A stretch of DNA of 64,000 nucleotides from Nelumbo lutea (GCA_022828595.1 JAKGHH010000004.1:83728270-83792269); one strand, 5' to 3'; shown: positions 1 to 10,469, counted from the stretch's first letter. The notes: generated by a model not told the origin, from the letters alone. Numbers and translations: made by a program.

Positions 1-1119
1 TGAAGAAGGAAAAGTGTGTGATTGGAAAGTGGAAAAGAGACTAGGATTACCTATCATATGATTTGTTGCACCAGAATCAATGACCCACTGAGAGGAAGAA
101 GAAAGAAGACATGTATTGGTTTTACCTGACTCAGCAAGGGCAGTGATGGACTGAGAGGAGTTCTTTAATGCCTCTTGATACTGGCTAAATTTCGCGTACT
201 CATTTGCAAAAATTGTAATGGTCTGATTTGACGATGGATGAGGAGCATCACTCGTAGTTACAACATGAGCTGACTGAAACCCAGAAGACTTCTGGTTTTT
301 CTTTAGCGATTTCTGGCAAGTCCTTTTAGTGTGTCCTGGTTCATGACAATAGTAGCAAACTACTCCCCCTGTGGCCTGAGTTCCAGCATTCCAACCACTA
401 TTACTGCCACCTCTGCTACTATTCTGAGAACGAGACCGGCCAGTTGATCCACTATTCTGACTGACAAGTGCACTAGGTTGTTGTATAGGTGAGGCATGGG
501 AACCAGTACCTGTACGAAGGACCCTAGTAAAGACCTCTTTTAAAGAGGTAATCTCAGGATTAGACAGAATCTATGACTTAGCACCATCAAATTGAGGATT
601 AAGGCCAGCCAGAAAACTCATAATAGCCATCTGTTCACGTTGAGTCTGCTGAACTTTGATATCAGTACTGAAAAGTAACAAGGCGTTCAATTCCTCATAA
701 GTGCATTTGAAATTCATGAAATAGGTCTGAAGAGACTGATCCTATTGTTCAGCCCGATAAAATGTCTTGCAAACATCAAAAATACCGGAAATATTTTCTT
801 TACCAGAGTACAGAAAAGCCAAATATTCCATTAGTTCTTTTACAAACTCACAGTGAGAGACATGACCGACGTACTCATTCTCAATAGAATTGCAGATTTG
901 CAAAAACAATTGAGCGTAAATCCTTAGCCATTCAGTGCGGGTCTCATCAGTAGGAGGGTCTTTAGTCAGATGGTTGTCCTTAGAGATACTCCGTAAATAC
1001 AAACGAATAGTCTTACTCTAGTCTAAATAATTAGTTTCGTTTAGTTTTTGTTCAGAGATCTTAGACAGAATGGGGATAACACTAGGCATAGCCAAGTTCT
1101 TTTGTTCAACCGCCATCAT
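1..1119 (-). pseudogene. Copia element K: gag and protease start (broken)
   Basis: This is the N-terminal part of a Ty1/copia gag-pol read leftward off the window edge. Gag begins at ATG 1119 or 1116 and carries the early gag motif KLNETNYLDW, whose Trp is now a stop at 1018-1020. Further in-frame stops lie at 742-744 and 571-573. A CCHC zinc knuckle (CYYCHEPGHTKRTC, CX2CX4HX4C) lies at 316-357 and would bind element RNA. The aspartic protease active site reads VIDSGATNHMI near 52-93 and is intact. Integrase, RT and the second LTR lie left of position 1. The frame is broken, so the copy cannot make Gag. The stretch 1120-1573 is its untranslated leader. Confidence 0.9.
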
Positions 1120-1573
1120 AAACACAGGAAAATAACTTTTAACAACCAGCAAAGCTAATAAAACACACTTAAACAAAATCGACAGCAGATGCAACACCCA
1201 AACAGCGAGAAACCACAACTGGCAGCACCGAAATATCAACTGTATAAAAAGAACAGAGAAGAAAGACTTTCCTGATGGGCAAACAAACACCACAGGAGTA
1301 ACACCGAGGCTACTGTGCTACTCTCCGACCTGTTGCAGACTTGAAAGCCCTCTCCCGATCAAAGTGAAGAAGAGATGGGTGAAGGTGGGTAGGCCGATCT
1401 GGGATTCTGCCTCCACTAGTAAGGGCGGTGACATGCAGATGTCACTCGAAATGGGTGACCTAGAGATCGCAGCTGCTGCTCACTTGGGCAACGTAAAGAA
1501 TTCAAAGCTGCTCACTTGGGCAGCAGAGGGAAGAAAACCAGAAATTAGTTTCAGACTGGAATTGGTGTCTCCA

Positions 1574-1585
1574 GCTCTGATACAA
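1574..1585 (-). promoter_or_regulatory. Primer binding site of copia K
   Basis: On the minus strand this reads TTGTATCAGAGC, one base different from the usual plant copia site complementary to initiator-Met tRNA (TGGTATCAGAGC). It directly abuts the LTR end and is where reverse transcription would be primed. Confidence 0.85.
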
Positions 1586-1866
1586 TGTGATAGAACAAGA
1601 ATTGGAAGAAATTGATGTCTTTCTATTGATAAAGTAGTACATATATATACAACCTTTTAGATACTAAAAAGGAAGAAAATCATACAGCCTTGCAGATACA
1701 AAAAAGGAAGAAAATCAAACAGCCTTGCAGATACAAAAAAGGAAGAAAATCATACAGCCTTGTAGATACTAAAATAGGAAGAAAATCAAAGAAAGAATAA
1801 TTCCTATAATCAAGCTATTCCTAATTGGGCTAATACTACATATTTACAGCCTATAATTTCGTAACA
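1586..1866 (-). repeat. 5' LTR of copia K
   Basis: This 281-bp LTR runs TGTTACG...ATCACA on the minus strand. It is bounded by the primer site at 1585 and, at 1866, by an abrupt return to another element's RNase H codons. It contains short direct repeats of about 47 bp around 1665-1790. The partner LTR is off the left edge, so the target duplication (expected ATTGC, 1867-1871) cannot be confirmed. Confidence 0.85.
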
Positions 1867-2085
1867 ATTGCACATAATCCTGTTCAACATGACAGAACTA
1901 AGCACATTGAGGTTGATAGACATTTTATAAGGGAAAGAGTTTCCTCAGGAGAAGTTTGTTTGCCATTCATCACATCGGACGAACAATTGGCTGATATCTT
2001 GACCAAGGGAGTTCCATGAGGGAAAATGACACACTATATAAGCAAGCTGGGCATGATTGACATCTATGCTCAGCTTGAGGGGGAG
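1867..2085 (+). pseudogene. Copia element A1: RNase H C-terminus
   Basis: This is the last ~70 codons of a copia RNase H: a histidine-rich tract ([20 protein letters not shown]), then the ADILTKG and KLGMIDIYAQL motifs that close copia pol. One stop (TGA 2017-2019) interrupts it. The reading begins exactly at the border of copia K, so K inserted into this gene; the rest of A1 lies beyond the left edge. The purine tract GAGGGGGAG (2077-2085) before the LTR is the plus-strand primer. The family is the same as A2. Confidence 0.9.
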
Positions 2086-2422
2086 TGTAAAGAGACTGGG
2101 CCGAATGGGTCCTAGTATCTTCTCTTGTAATATCTTTTTGGCTAATGGGCCTCTCTTAATGGGCTTGTTATTTCTTTTTGTTTAATCTCTTTATGTTACT
2201 GCCTAGCTTGCCACCTACTTAAGGGCATACTTGTCATTAATCTAACATTAATTCTTAATAAAAAGGATTAGAAGAGAAAGGGAAGATAATTCGAATCTTC
2301 TTCTTCTTCCCTCTCTTTTCGCCATCTTCTTCTCTTGTAATGCTGCTCTTATTTCTCTTCTTCCTTTTTTTCCCCTCTAATCTTCAAATTTACACCTAAT
2401 ATTTGAGGACTGATTTACATCT
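2086..2422 (+). repeat. 3' LTR of copia A1
   Basis: This LTR starts TGTAAAGAGACTGG and ends GATTTACATCT, closely matching both LTRs of A2. All three copies share the final TCT, so the end is noncanonical (TG...CT); A2's target duplications support this. The 3' flank is ACTTG. Confidence 0.9.
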
Positions 2423-2559
2423 ACTTGAAAGTCGAAATGCCCATAATAATGCCCATAAAACGCCCAACCAAACAACAAAAGCAATAAACATTTAAGGTAG
2501 CGCTTTTCAAATAAACATTTATCTGATAAACACCCATCAATAAACGCCCACGGAACCAA

Positions 2560-2837
2560 ACACATACAAATAAAACAAGAGTTTAAATCTGCACACCACG
2601 GCTGGGCGCCCCACAAACACCCCACACATTGGAAGCCCACCACCTGTCCTCCCACACGAATTCCCTCCTCAGCGTGTGCACAGCTAATGGAATGGCTGTA
2701 AGATTGTCCCATTAGCTCTAAATTTCACCCAAAACAAAAGTCTCCCCATTCCCACTCATACTCTCTCAGACTCTGGACGAACCAGTAAGCTTATCGTGAC
2801 ATATTGTTCCCAGAACCAGAATTAATTACAACAAACA
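2560..2837 (+). repeat. Left arm of a diverged long inverted repeat
   Basis: This arm matches 5334-5620 in reverse complement, by eye at about 75%, with an extra ~30 bp near 2690-2720. The match is strongest at the inner ends (GAACCAGAATTAATTA at 2813-2828 against TAATTAATTCTGGTTC at 5339-5354). No protein is recognised. It may be a long terminal inverted repeat of a foldback-type transposon or two opposed copies of one dispersed repeat. Confidence 0.6.
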
Positions 2838-3813
2838 GTCAATAAAAATAAGGAAAATTTTGGGATAATGAATAAAATAAAATAAATTTCATACTTCTTT
2901 AAAATATTCAGGAAAAAGTAAAAAAAGAAATATTTTTGAACTTTAAATATTGACCTTAAGCCTCCAAATACTTGAATACAGAAGATACTGAACGCCATGT
3001 TTAAAAACTGAAACAGAGATCTTAAAAGCATATAAGAAAGGTTATTTGTGAAATGCATGTTTCTTCCTTGTTTCGAAACAACATTGTGAGACAAAGCTCC
3101 AGCTAGAACATATGCAGTCGACAACAAAGCAAACCAGAGAAGAAATACCTTTTATCTTTTATGGTGCAGTTGGGGTCCTAGGGAGAGAAACATGCAAAAT
3201 CTAATTTTTTTAAGGCAGACTCAAATGAAACAACTATTCTTTTTTAAGGCAGATGCAAATGAAACATGTAGGAAAAACAACTAAACAAAGTAAAGAAAAA
3301 AAAAACATCTGAAGCAGAATGTGAAATGAGCATCCTTGCTGTCTAAAAACAGAAGCAGAAATTCAGATGGGTTGCTCTATAACCCAAAACTGAAACAGAA
3401 AGCCGGATATCTGTTTTCTGTCTATCCCTTACCATCATTTGATTCCCGACGAACCAAATCTCAGCCAAGCGAGAAAGACCAGAAGGACCAAGGAATGTCG
3501 GGATGCCATAATGGACCATGCAAAAGTACTGGCGATAAAAATACCCAGCATCTCAACAGTCATCCCAAACACTGGATTTAAATGGAACACCAAAATCAAC
3601 AGCACCCCTTCATGCTTTAAAGCCTTAAACAATCACAATACTCTAAAAGGGTAGCCATGCTTTAAACCTCTTGATTTGAAGCATATTCTTATCTTCTGTG
3701 ATCACTTTAGATGTATGTTTCTTGGAGAGGAGAAGCAGAAAAAGTTTCTTCCAGTTGCAGACATTGAAGCGACGTCGACAAACGATTCCCTCATTTTATC
3801 CAAAAATTTTCCT
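2838..3813. other. No gene recognised (intron 6 of the OSCA gene)
   Basis: This is low-GC sequence with only short shadow frames. A 25-bp near-duplicate containing TTTTTTAAGGCAGA occurs near 3206 and 3240. I see no domain, splice-consistent exon or RNA gene. Confidence 0.6.
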
Positions 3814-3822
3814 TATTTTTAT

Positions 3823-4587
3823 GGGAAATTGTCTAAAACTCACCATGACATTTTACCAATTCTCCTAAACTCACCATAACTTTTCAAAGCATCGAGGGAG
3901 CCCATGTCAGTGAGATTTATTTTTCCAAACTCACCATCTATTAGACACCACTAGTGTTCATTGGCAAAAGTTGTCCACATCGGCATAAATGCAACTTCAT
4001 GACCAAACTGCCCCTGAATTCTTGACAGTGATGCCCGCTGCAAACCTGTGATCAGTACAGTAGTGGGTACTCTTCCAAAAGCTCTGGACCTCTTCTTTGA
4101 GCTTCGAACTATGTTGGCTTGATTCGATGACAGTTAAGCTGAAGGTCGTGCACTATTCTCTGGGGACGCTGGCAATTGCATTGGTCAAATATAACAAAGG
4201 GTAAAATGCAAGATGATCAGATCGGCATGAAAGTACAGAAGCTCCATGCATCTCTCTTGCGTTCCACCGGCATGAAATCACAGAAGCCCCTGCATCTCTC
4301 TCGCATTCCACCAGTGTGAAATCACAGAAGCCCCTTGCATCTCTCTCACGTTCTGCCGGTGTGAAATCACAGAAATCCCCTGCATCTCTCACGTTATGCT
4401 GGTGTGATATCACATAAGCTCCCTGCATCTCTCTTGCGTTCCACCGGTGTAAAAGCACAGAAGCCCCCTTACATCTCTCTCGTGTTCTGAATTCTCGGAA
4501 AGGATTTACCAAACCACCACTGTCTTCTCTACCATCGAAAATCCCAAGAATTAGTGAAAAGTCATGGTGAGTTTTAAACAATTTCCC
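3823..4587 (+). mobile_element. Nonautonomous Mutator-like element with 9-bp target duplication
   Basis: The ends are inverted repeats. The left end starts GGGAAATTGTCTAAAACTCA and the right end, in reverse complement, starts GGGAAATTGTTTAAAACTCA; 26 of the first 27 bases match, then similarity fades over about 50 bp. The element is flanked by a perfect 9-bp direct repeat, TATTTTTAT, at 3814-3822 and 4588-4596. A 9-bp duplication is the hallmark of the Mutator superfamily. At 765 bp with no transposase it depends on another element. Its centre holds a minisatellite. Orientation is arbitrary. Confidence 0.88.
4225..4495. repeat. Minisatellite of about 44-45 bp units inside the Mutator-like element
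   Basis: About six degenerate units carry the core GAAATCACAGAAGCCCC, starting near 4229, 4274, 4318, 4363, 4406 and 4450. Because the unit is near 45 bp, the minus strand stays open through it as repeats of about 15 residues (FCDFTPAERERDARG type). That open frame (4153-4581) is therefore an effect of the repeat, with no sign of a real protein. Confidence 0.8.
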
Positions 4588-4607
4588 TATTTTTATTGAC
4601 TATTTGT

Positions 4608-5330
4608 AATGTTTTAAAACATGGAGGCGTGATGCGAGGCGTTCCACTACCTAGAGGTGTGAAGCATAGTTCAGAACATAAGAGGCGTAAGTCTCCCGAA
4701 CACAAGGAGGCATAAGCATCCTTAAGAGGAGGGGGTTAGGAGGAAGGAGGAAGAAAAGGGAGGAGGAAGAAGAGGAAGGGGGATCTCATTTTTTTCTTTA
4801 TTTTTAATAAAAATCATTTATATTAAGAAGAATAAAGATGCATAGCACTAGTTGAAAGGGGGTGTTGTCAAAGCGGAGGCGAGCGAGTCAGTGAATGAAG
4901 CAAGAGATTTTTTTTCTTCTCTTTCTTTCTTTTTCTTTCCCCTTTCTTTCTTTTGTTTTCCTTTCCTTTCCTTTTTTTATTTTTTCTTTCTTTTAGATTT
5001 TTATGAGGTGTGTGCATGAGACGTATGCCTCTTGCACCTGAGGCATACGCCTCAGAGGTGTCAGTGCCTCTAGCATACACCTCAGGGCATTTTGGGAGCA
5101 TCTAGCCTGGAGGCACGACAATTTTTTTTCTTCTCTTTCTTTCTTTTTCTTTCCCTTCCCTTTTTTTGTTTTCCTTTCCTTTCCTTTTTCTTTTTTAGTT
5201 TTTCTTTATATGAGGTGTGCATGAGGCGCATGCCTCTTGCACCTGAGGTATACACCTCAGGGCATTTTGGGAGCGTCTCACCTGGAGGCATGCCTCTAGG
5301 CGTATGCCTTCCACGCCTTTTAAAACACTG
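4608..5330 (+). mobile_element. Dispersed repeat with TTTTAAAA-type inverted ends, copy 1
   Basis: The left end reads AATGTTTTAAAACATGGAGG. The right end, in reverse complement, reads CAGTGTTTTAAAAGGCGTGG. A second, truncated copy lies on the other strand at 47625-47868. The body is rich in GGAGGCG/GAGGCGT tracts and a pyrimidine block. The right ~425 bp (4905-5330) is a tandem duplication of a ~210-bp unit (TTTTCTT tract plus GAGGTGTGCATGAGGCG...). The flanks ATTTGTAAT and ATTTGTTAT resemble a mutated 8-9 bp target duplication, but that is not secure. No transposase is present; hAT-like is only a guess. Confidence 0.6.
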
Positions 5331-5333
5331 ATT

Positions 5334-5620
5334 TGTTATAATTAATTCTGGTTCCGGGAACAATTATATGTCACGACGAGCTTACTGGTTTGTCAAGAGT
5401 CTGAGAGAGTTTAGGTGGGAATGGGGAGAAATTTTCATGTTGGGTAAAATTTGGAGCTAACAGCCATCCGCACGTGCTGAGGGGGAATTCGTGCAGGAGT
5501 ACATATGGCAGGCTTCCATTGTATGGGGCGTTTGTGGGGCACCTGGTCGTGGGGGGCAGATTTGAACTCAAACAAGCCCATCTCCTTTAAAGTTTCCCTC
5601 GAATCCATGTGTTTGTTTAA
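5334..5620 (-). repeat. Right arm of the diverged long inverted repeat
   Basis: This is the reverse-complement partner of 2560-2837. It lies immediately right of the TTTTAAAA-ended element. Both the Mutator-like element and that element sit between the two arms. Confidence 0.6.
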
Positions 5621-6261
5621 TAGGCCACATGATAACATTTGTCCCTCATTGGTCCTAGAAACTCCATGTTTTCTCCTGTTTCACCTGAACTCCTTACCTT
5701 GCTCTGGTTTGTAAGCAACCTCATGTTGTTCAAACATTTGTTAACCATCACCTGTCCTTGAGCTTTGCTGCTTTCATGGCTGGGTTACCAACTGTCATCT
5801 CTCTAAAGCAGACACAACCGTCTGGGCATAATTATTGAACTGGGTCGTTGGATTTTGATCTTGTGGCCCCGATCTGTTATTAGAAAAGGGGAACTGTAAG
5901 GCTACCTTTCCCACTCCGAGCTCAGAAGTTTCCTGATTTCTGAACTTCTAATCCCCCTCTGGAACTTCACACTTCAACTGAAGCAGGAGCATCTTTTTTC
6001 CACATCATCATCTTCTCTAACAAGATATCCCTCCTTCCACCAAGAAGCTTCAATGGAGGTAGCGACCCAAGCTCTGTACCCCACCCCACCTGTTTGAATT
6101 TATAACAGACGTGGAACCAGTTCTGGTTTTGCTCCTATAAAATTAAGTACAGCTGCTCTCAAGTTTGAAGACCTCCACTGACCAAAGATGAAACAGAAAA
6201 CCCAAAATTCTGAGTTCACTACCCATTGTTGGATCAACAGTATTGGCATTACTCAGGGGGA
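5621..6261 (-). other. Degenerate sequence downstream of a LINE ORF1 relic
   Basis: On the minus strand this continues the ORF1 relic that follows, with many stops. No motif is identifiable. It could be the eroded rest of the LINE. Confidence 0.3.
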
Positions 6262-7150
6262 CTACCTTTGGACCATTGCCAGACCTTGCTTTGTTTCTAC
6301 TGAAGTTTCTACAATTTCCTGCTCAACAGGACGCAACATAATCAACACCCTCCTTCCATCAAAAGGAACTATCCTCACATCCCCTGAAACCTTCAGCACC
6401 TGTTTTATCTCTTCCACCAAACTGTTCCAATCTCTGTCCACTTCTTTTGCCAAGAGCACCAGTTTTTTCTCCCATTCTTCTTTGGGTTTATTCACCCAAA
6501 CTTTTTTCTTCCCCAGGTTTGTAGCTAACTGTAAATCATCTTCTTCACCAGATTGAAAATTTTTCATGCCCCAGCTTTGTGATCCTATCTCCACCTTTTC
6601 CTTCATGTGATTTCTATCTTGAACTTCTTTTGTGTCCCTCTTCTTTTCACCGGTTATCCTCAAGAAATCTTGCAAGGCTTGCTCAATCATATTCCAATCC
6701 AAGGCTCTCCTTCCTTCAGGGAAGCATGTGAATTGTTTCAAGCTGTCTCCATAGTGCTCAAAAACTCCAACATACCTGCCCTTTCTATTTCCTCTTCTTT
6801 CCGCAACACACTTCCTGCTTTCTTCAACATGACAGGTCTTCCGTTCTCTTTGTTGTGCTGAGTTCATGGCACCTTCTAAAACTCCTTGAAACCACAGCAC
6901 TTCTCTTCCAGTGAGAATCAAAGAAGCTTACCTTAGCTCAACTATCTTCAGAGCAAATCCTCCCCTGGTCCAAACTTCCTTCAAGACGAAGGTCTCTGCT
7001 TCTTTCTTCAAGATATTCTTCCATCTTCTTGCTGGTTAGAACTCCATTTCTAGTAGAGCTAATCTTTTCTGCTCCACATTCTTCCTCCACTTCCTAAGAG
7101 TTGTCTCGCCAAACAATTCCAAGGGGAAGTGGAGAATAGGCTAGGTTTCT
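6262..7150 (-). pseudogene. Probable plant LINE ORF1 N-terminal relic
   Basis: An open stretch of 219 codons (6921-6262), preceded by stop-broken codons up to about 7150, resembles the N-terminal region of plant L1 ORF1 proteins. It has a motif of type FALKIVELR, then EVLWFQGVLEGA, then GRYVGVFEHYGD, then FPEGRRALDW, the usual pattern preceding the DUF4283 and zinc-knuckle parts. Stops fall near 6922 and 7083. No RT is joined to it. ORF1 binds LINE RNA. The assignment rests on remembered family pattern, so an uncharacterised host gene fragment remains possible. Confidence 0.42.
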
Positions 7151-8188
7151 TCTTCAACATATTTTAATCACTGTTCTCAAAAAATTATTTTTTTCATTTA
7201 ATGATACAGCATTTATAATCAAAATAGTGAAAATGACAAGCATGCCCCTAGCCAACCAGACATAATAAAAATAAAAAATACAAATATAACCTCTCAAGAT
7301 ATCTTAACCACTATCTTCAAAAAAAAAGCGTATTAATTTGCTTTGTTTGACAGAAAAACAAGTTGTTTTTTTTCAGCACTAAAAATAATTAGATCAAAGA
7401 ATTAGCTAAAGCTATCAGAAGCATAATTTACAGAACCAAGAGGATATTCTTACAGAATGCATGCCCCCATTTGTAGCAAAACCAATGGATGAAAACCAGT
7501 TTCAGTATAAATGCCTGTCACATGTCCCAACAGAAAATAAGAAATAAGGAAGCAGTAGCCATTTTTTATCTAGCTTCCTTTGTATTAATTTATCCTTGTT
7601 TTACTTTTACTAGATACCATCCCCCCAATCCATCTCACTTAACTTTAATCTTATACTCTTTTTTCATCTTCCATCCCTAAAAACTAATTACTTTCCTTCC
7701 AATTTTCGTTGACATGAATATCGTTATATCTTCACAAATTTAATTCCTTATATCCAAATCCATTAAGTCCAACAATGTCAGTTTCATTCTTGTTGTGCTC
7801 AATTATCCAATATTGGCATTGGACTACTGATATCCAAATTTGGTAGACACTGGTAAAACTAAATGATATGCTAACACAACCAGCACAATGGGGTTGAAGA
7901 ACATATTCAAGAATATTCTTTAACCATATATCCTCTAACATGCATGCATTTTGCCCACCTTTTTATGGGTAAATAGGATCTTGCCCACCTTGTCTCTATG
8001 CTAAAATGGAAAAATAACCATTTACATAAATTAGTGCCAATATGATGTCAAATCTAACAAGTGAGAAACAATATAGAATGGTTTAGATCTATTCATTGTT
8101 CAGTTTCTTATTATTAAACAGGTATTGTAAATTCTGTACTAACAACAACGACAATGCCAACAACAGAATACAATTTGAAAATGCAAAA

Positions 8189-8231
<43 letters not shown>

Positions 8232-8274
8232 TAAATTGGAGCATAGTATTTGCAAGATGTTACTGAAGACTTAC
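7151..8274 (-). other. OSCA intron 6, proximal part; no exon seen
   Basis: This AT-rich intron sequence contains a (TA)n microsatellite at 8192-8229. I looked here for the next OSCA exon (the family's conserved MPAAFVSFKTRW segment) on the minus strand and did not find it. Confidence 0.6.
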
Positions 8275-8355
8275 TTCTGTTGACAATTTTTCAATTTCAG
8301 CAGTATAGAAGTCAATTGCATCCACAGTCTTCCCACAAATGCCCCAGAAACCTGT
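8275..8355 (-). CDS. OSCA1-like: OSCA1-like coding exon 6
   Basis: This exon has 27 codons in phase 0 (residues 275-301), reading TGFWGICGKTVDAIDFYTAE and on to KLSTE. It is part of the family's cytosolic domain (PHM7_cyt type). The acceptor is ATATAG before 8355. An alternative AG four bases downstream (8353-8352) would shift the frame, and the family's ..TGF(L/W)GLWGK.. pattern supports the upstream one. The donor GTAAG starts at 8274. The next exon is not in the window. Confidence 0.9.
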
Positions 8356-8562
8356 CTATATATAAGATCTTATTTAAGATGATGGACTCATAACTAAATG
8401 GTAGTTGTAGATTAGAAGATGATCATCTTTGAGAAAACAAATATAACCTCCAAAAAGTCAAGAAAAACTAAATTCACTATATATCATGTGAAGAAAATTA
8501 CCTTTTATCTTTTAATAAAACAATTTTTTCTTGCTGATAAAAAAAAAGAAAAAGAAAATTAC

Positions 8563-8682
8563 CATTACTGTTGGCTTTTTTGCAGGATCTCTCTTATATT
8601 TATTTTGGTAGTACTTAAGCCAGTTTTGCAAAGTCTTCTTTTTCTTCAACAGTTCTGAAAGCTTGTTTACATTGCACACAAC
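8563..8682 (-). CDS. OSCA1-like: OSCA1-like coding exon 5
   Basis: This exon has 40 codons in phase 0 (residues 235-274): VVCNVNKLSELLKKKKTLQN, then WLKYYQNKYKRDPAKKPTVM. It is the basic, helical part of the cytosolic domain following the RRM-like strand. The acceptor is CTGTAG before 8682 and the donor GTAATT starts at 8562. Flanking introns are only 183 and 207 nt. Confidence 0.92.
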
Positions 8683-8865
8683 CTACAGGTCCAAAGCAAC
8701 TGTGGCATATATATTTTGAAATGCATGAAACTCCAATATGGAACAGAAAAAATGAATAACAAGGAAAATTTAATCCATGCATAATTTTTCTCTTTGTATC
8801 TCAAATGCCTTTTAACATAATAGTTCCTTTTGCCAACCAACAAAGAGGAGAAACAAGTGTAAAAC

Positions 8866-8967
8866 CTGATGACAAAGATAGTAATCTGGATGATTCACAC
8901 AAAAGAAATGCTCAACATGCTCACTAACTGACTCATCAGGATCTGAAGGGACATTTCTCACAAGAAC
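8866..8967 (-). CDS. OSCA1-like: OSCA1-like coding exon 4
   Basis: This exon has 34 codons in phase 0 (residues 201-234), starting VLVRNVPSDPDESVSEHVEH and ending DYYLCHQ. It encodes the first strand and helix of the RRM-like cytosolic domain that dimerises in OSCA channels. The acceptor TTCCACAG lies before 8967. The donor GTTTTA at 8865 is weak beyond the invariant GT. Confidence 0.93.
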
Positions 8968-9164
8968 CTGTGGAAGAAATTAGGGTCAACAGAACAACAA
9001 AGTAGAACTAAGATCTAAGAGCTAGATAAGCAGATTATTCAGGGAAAAGGAGAAAACCAAAAGCAATCCCAGCAACCATTAATCATGACAATTGTAACAT
9101 GATCCTCTATATGATAATAAAAATGGACTTTTAGACAAAAGAAAAAGAAATAGTTAAATGCCAC
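8968..9164 (-). other. OSCA intron 3, distal end
   Basis: Plain AT-rich intron with a clear polypyrimidine/acceptor at 8968. Nothing else is seen. Confidence 0.6.
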
Positions 9165-9340
9165 CATCATCATCTAAGCCTTGTCCTAACTATATGGAAT
9201 CAGCTACATGAATCCTGTTCTGCTACTATATCCTATTCAGTATAGGCCCTTAAATCATTTCTTACGATTTCAACCCATGTGCTTTTGGTCTGCCCCTAGC
9301 TCTTCTAGCCCCTTTAACTTGTAACAAATTTTCAAAGGTA
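9165..9340 (-). pseudogene. RTE-type LINE C-terminal relic (R3)
   Basis: On the minus strand, stop- and frameshift-broken codons recall the basic tail of plant RTE reverse transcriptases: an R-R/K-P-K-xx-W tract, then RNDMR-like, then IHVAD. The better copy at 29585-29800 shows the same order. It is only the last ~50 codons. Confidence 0.5.
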
Positions 9341-9533
9341 TAATGTCGTAAAAACAACCAATTTTTGTTTGGAGATATAAAAATAAATATTATTTCCAAA
9401 GAAAATTCTGATCAATTCAATCAACAACAGAAAGTAAAATACAAATTACTTAATTGTTAATACTGACAATCACAAACAAATTCATGCATCCATGCTACCT
9501 TCTTATTCATTGCTCAAATGTGGACAGCAAATT

Positions 9534-9761
9534 GGGGCCATTTGGTAGTGGCTGAAATGACTGAATTGAATGACTTAGTGCTTTGTCTTTTAGTAGATAA
9601 ATAGTTTATTATAAAAGACATTAAGGTCTAGTAATCAACCCAAATTCATCCTCAGTCATTAAGGAGCTCACAACCTCCTAAATATTGTATTCACTAAAAA
9701 GCAAAGCAATAAGTCATTTGGTTGATTAGTTCAGCCACTTCAACTGTTATCAAACAGCCCC
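9534..9761. mobile_element. MITE with imperfect terminal inverted repeats, copy 1
   Basis: The left end is GGGGCCATTTGGTAGTGGCT. The right end, in reverse complement, is GGGGCTGTTTGATAACAGTT. Both continue into shared TGACTGAA/TGGCTGAA and GCTTTG(T)CTTTTAGT tracts, so the inverted repeats span about 60 bp of a 228-bp element. There is no coding capacity. A second copy lies at 45605-47140. The target duplication is unclear, so the superfamily is not assigned. Confidence 0.75.
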
Positions 9762-10320
9762 TAAGGCTGTCAGGTCGTGGAAAATTGAGCCCAACCTGAA
9801 GGCCAGACAATTATGCCAACTCAATGTTTAACCATGACCAACCCAACCTAAACCCCAATAAGGTTGATTATCATAACATGCAAAACAAATATGTTAGTGA
9901 GGTTTGACCTTGCAACCTATTTCATTAAGAATAGGGTTCCTACCATTGGGCCAATCCATTGTTATCTTACAACTTGTGCACATGTGTGTAAGCAAACAAC
10001 TGAACCTCGTGCATGAAAAACTCAATGCAACATCCTGGAAACCAGATTGATAAGATGGATTTGGCTTGAACCATAAGCTCAGGTGGCTTCTCCAAACTAA
10101 AGAATTTTGCTCATGTACTGCCTCATCAAATAAAATACTACTAGCGTGTATGAGTAACTAGCAACAGATACCAACTCAGCTTGCTATTACATATGTATGT
10201 GATTTTCAGGACTGACCAACATCACCTATTAGTTGATTAGTGGAAACTTGCTTACTTTTAATAGCCAAATATTAAGCATGGCTCCATTCATGGATAATAA
10301 AGCATGACAATAGGAAGTAT
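9762..10320. other. No gene recognised (OSCA intron 3)
   Basis: This 559-bp stretch between the MITE and the LINE tail has no open frame of note, repeat or RNA gene that I can support. Confidence 0.5.
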
Positions 10321-10469
10321 TTTTTTTTATAAGCAATAAAAGCATTTTATTAAGATTAATCAAGATAAACTATCGAAGGATACAGCATAAATTTTCCACA
10401 GAGAGGTAATGGGGTGTTGCCTCAAATAACAAAGCAAAATTACAATTGACCCCAAAATAAATAATCATC
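10321..10469 (-). mobile_element. L1-type LINE 3' tail
   Basis: The plus strand begins with a T-run (10321-10329) and TATAAGCAATAAAAGC, which in reverse is an A-tailed LINE 3' end of the usual plant form. It continues at 15532 after copia B, which inserted in this tail. Confidence 0.6.

Noticed and set aside
4225..4495. CRISPR-like array
   Set aside because: Units are contiguous degenerate copies without unique spacers, in plant intron DNA.
4153..4581. 142-codon open frame in the Mutator-like element
   Set aside because: It is open because the minisatellite unit is near 45 bp; no protein resemblance.
5092..5331. 79-codon frame rich in Phe and Ser
   Set aside because: It is the translation of a pyrimidine tract inside a duplicated repeat.
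4601..5339. 8-9 bp target duplication of the TTTTAAAA-ended element
   Set aside because: ATTTGTAAT and ATTTGTTAT are similar, but the border would need to differ between the two ends.
7430..7520. Candidate OSCA exon 7
   Set aside because: A GCATGCATTCTG tract followed by GTAAG looked tempting, but the codons do not match the family and no acceptor fits.
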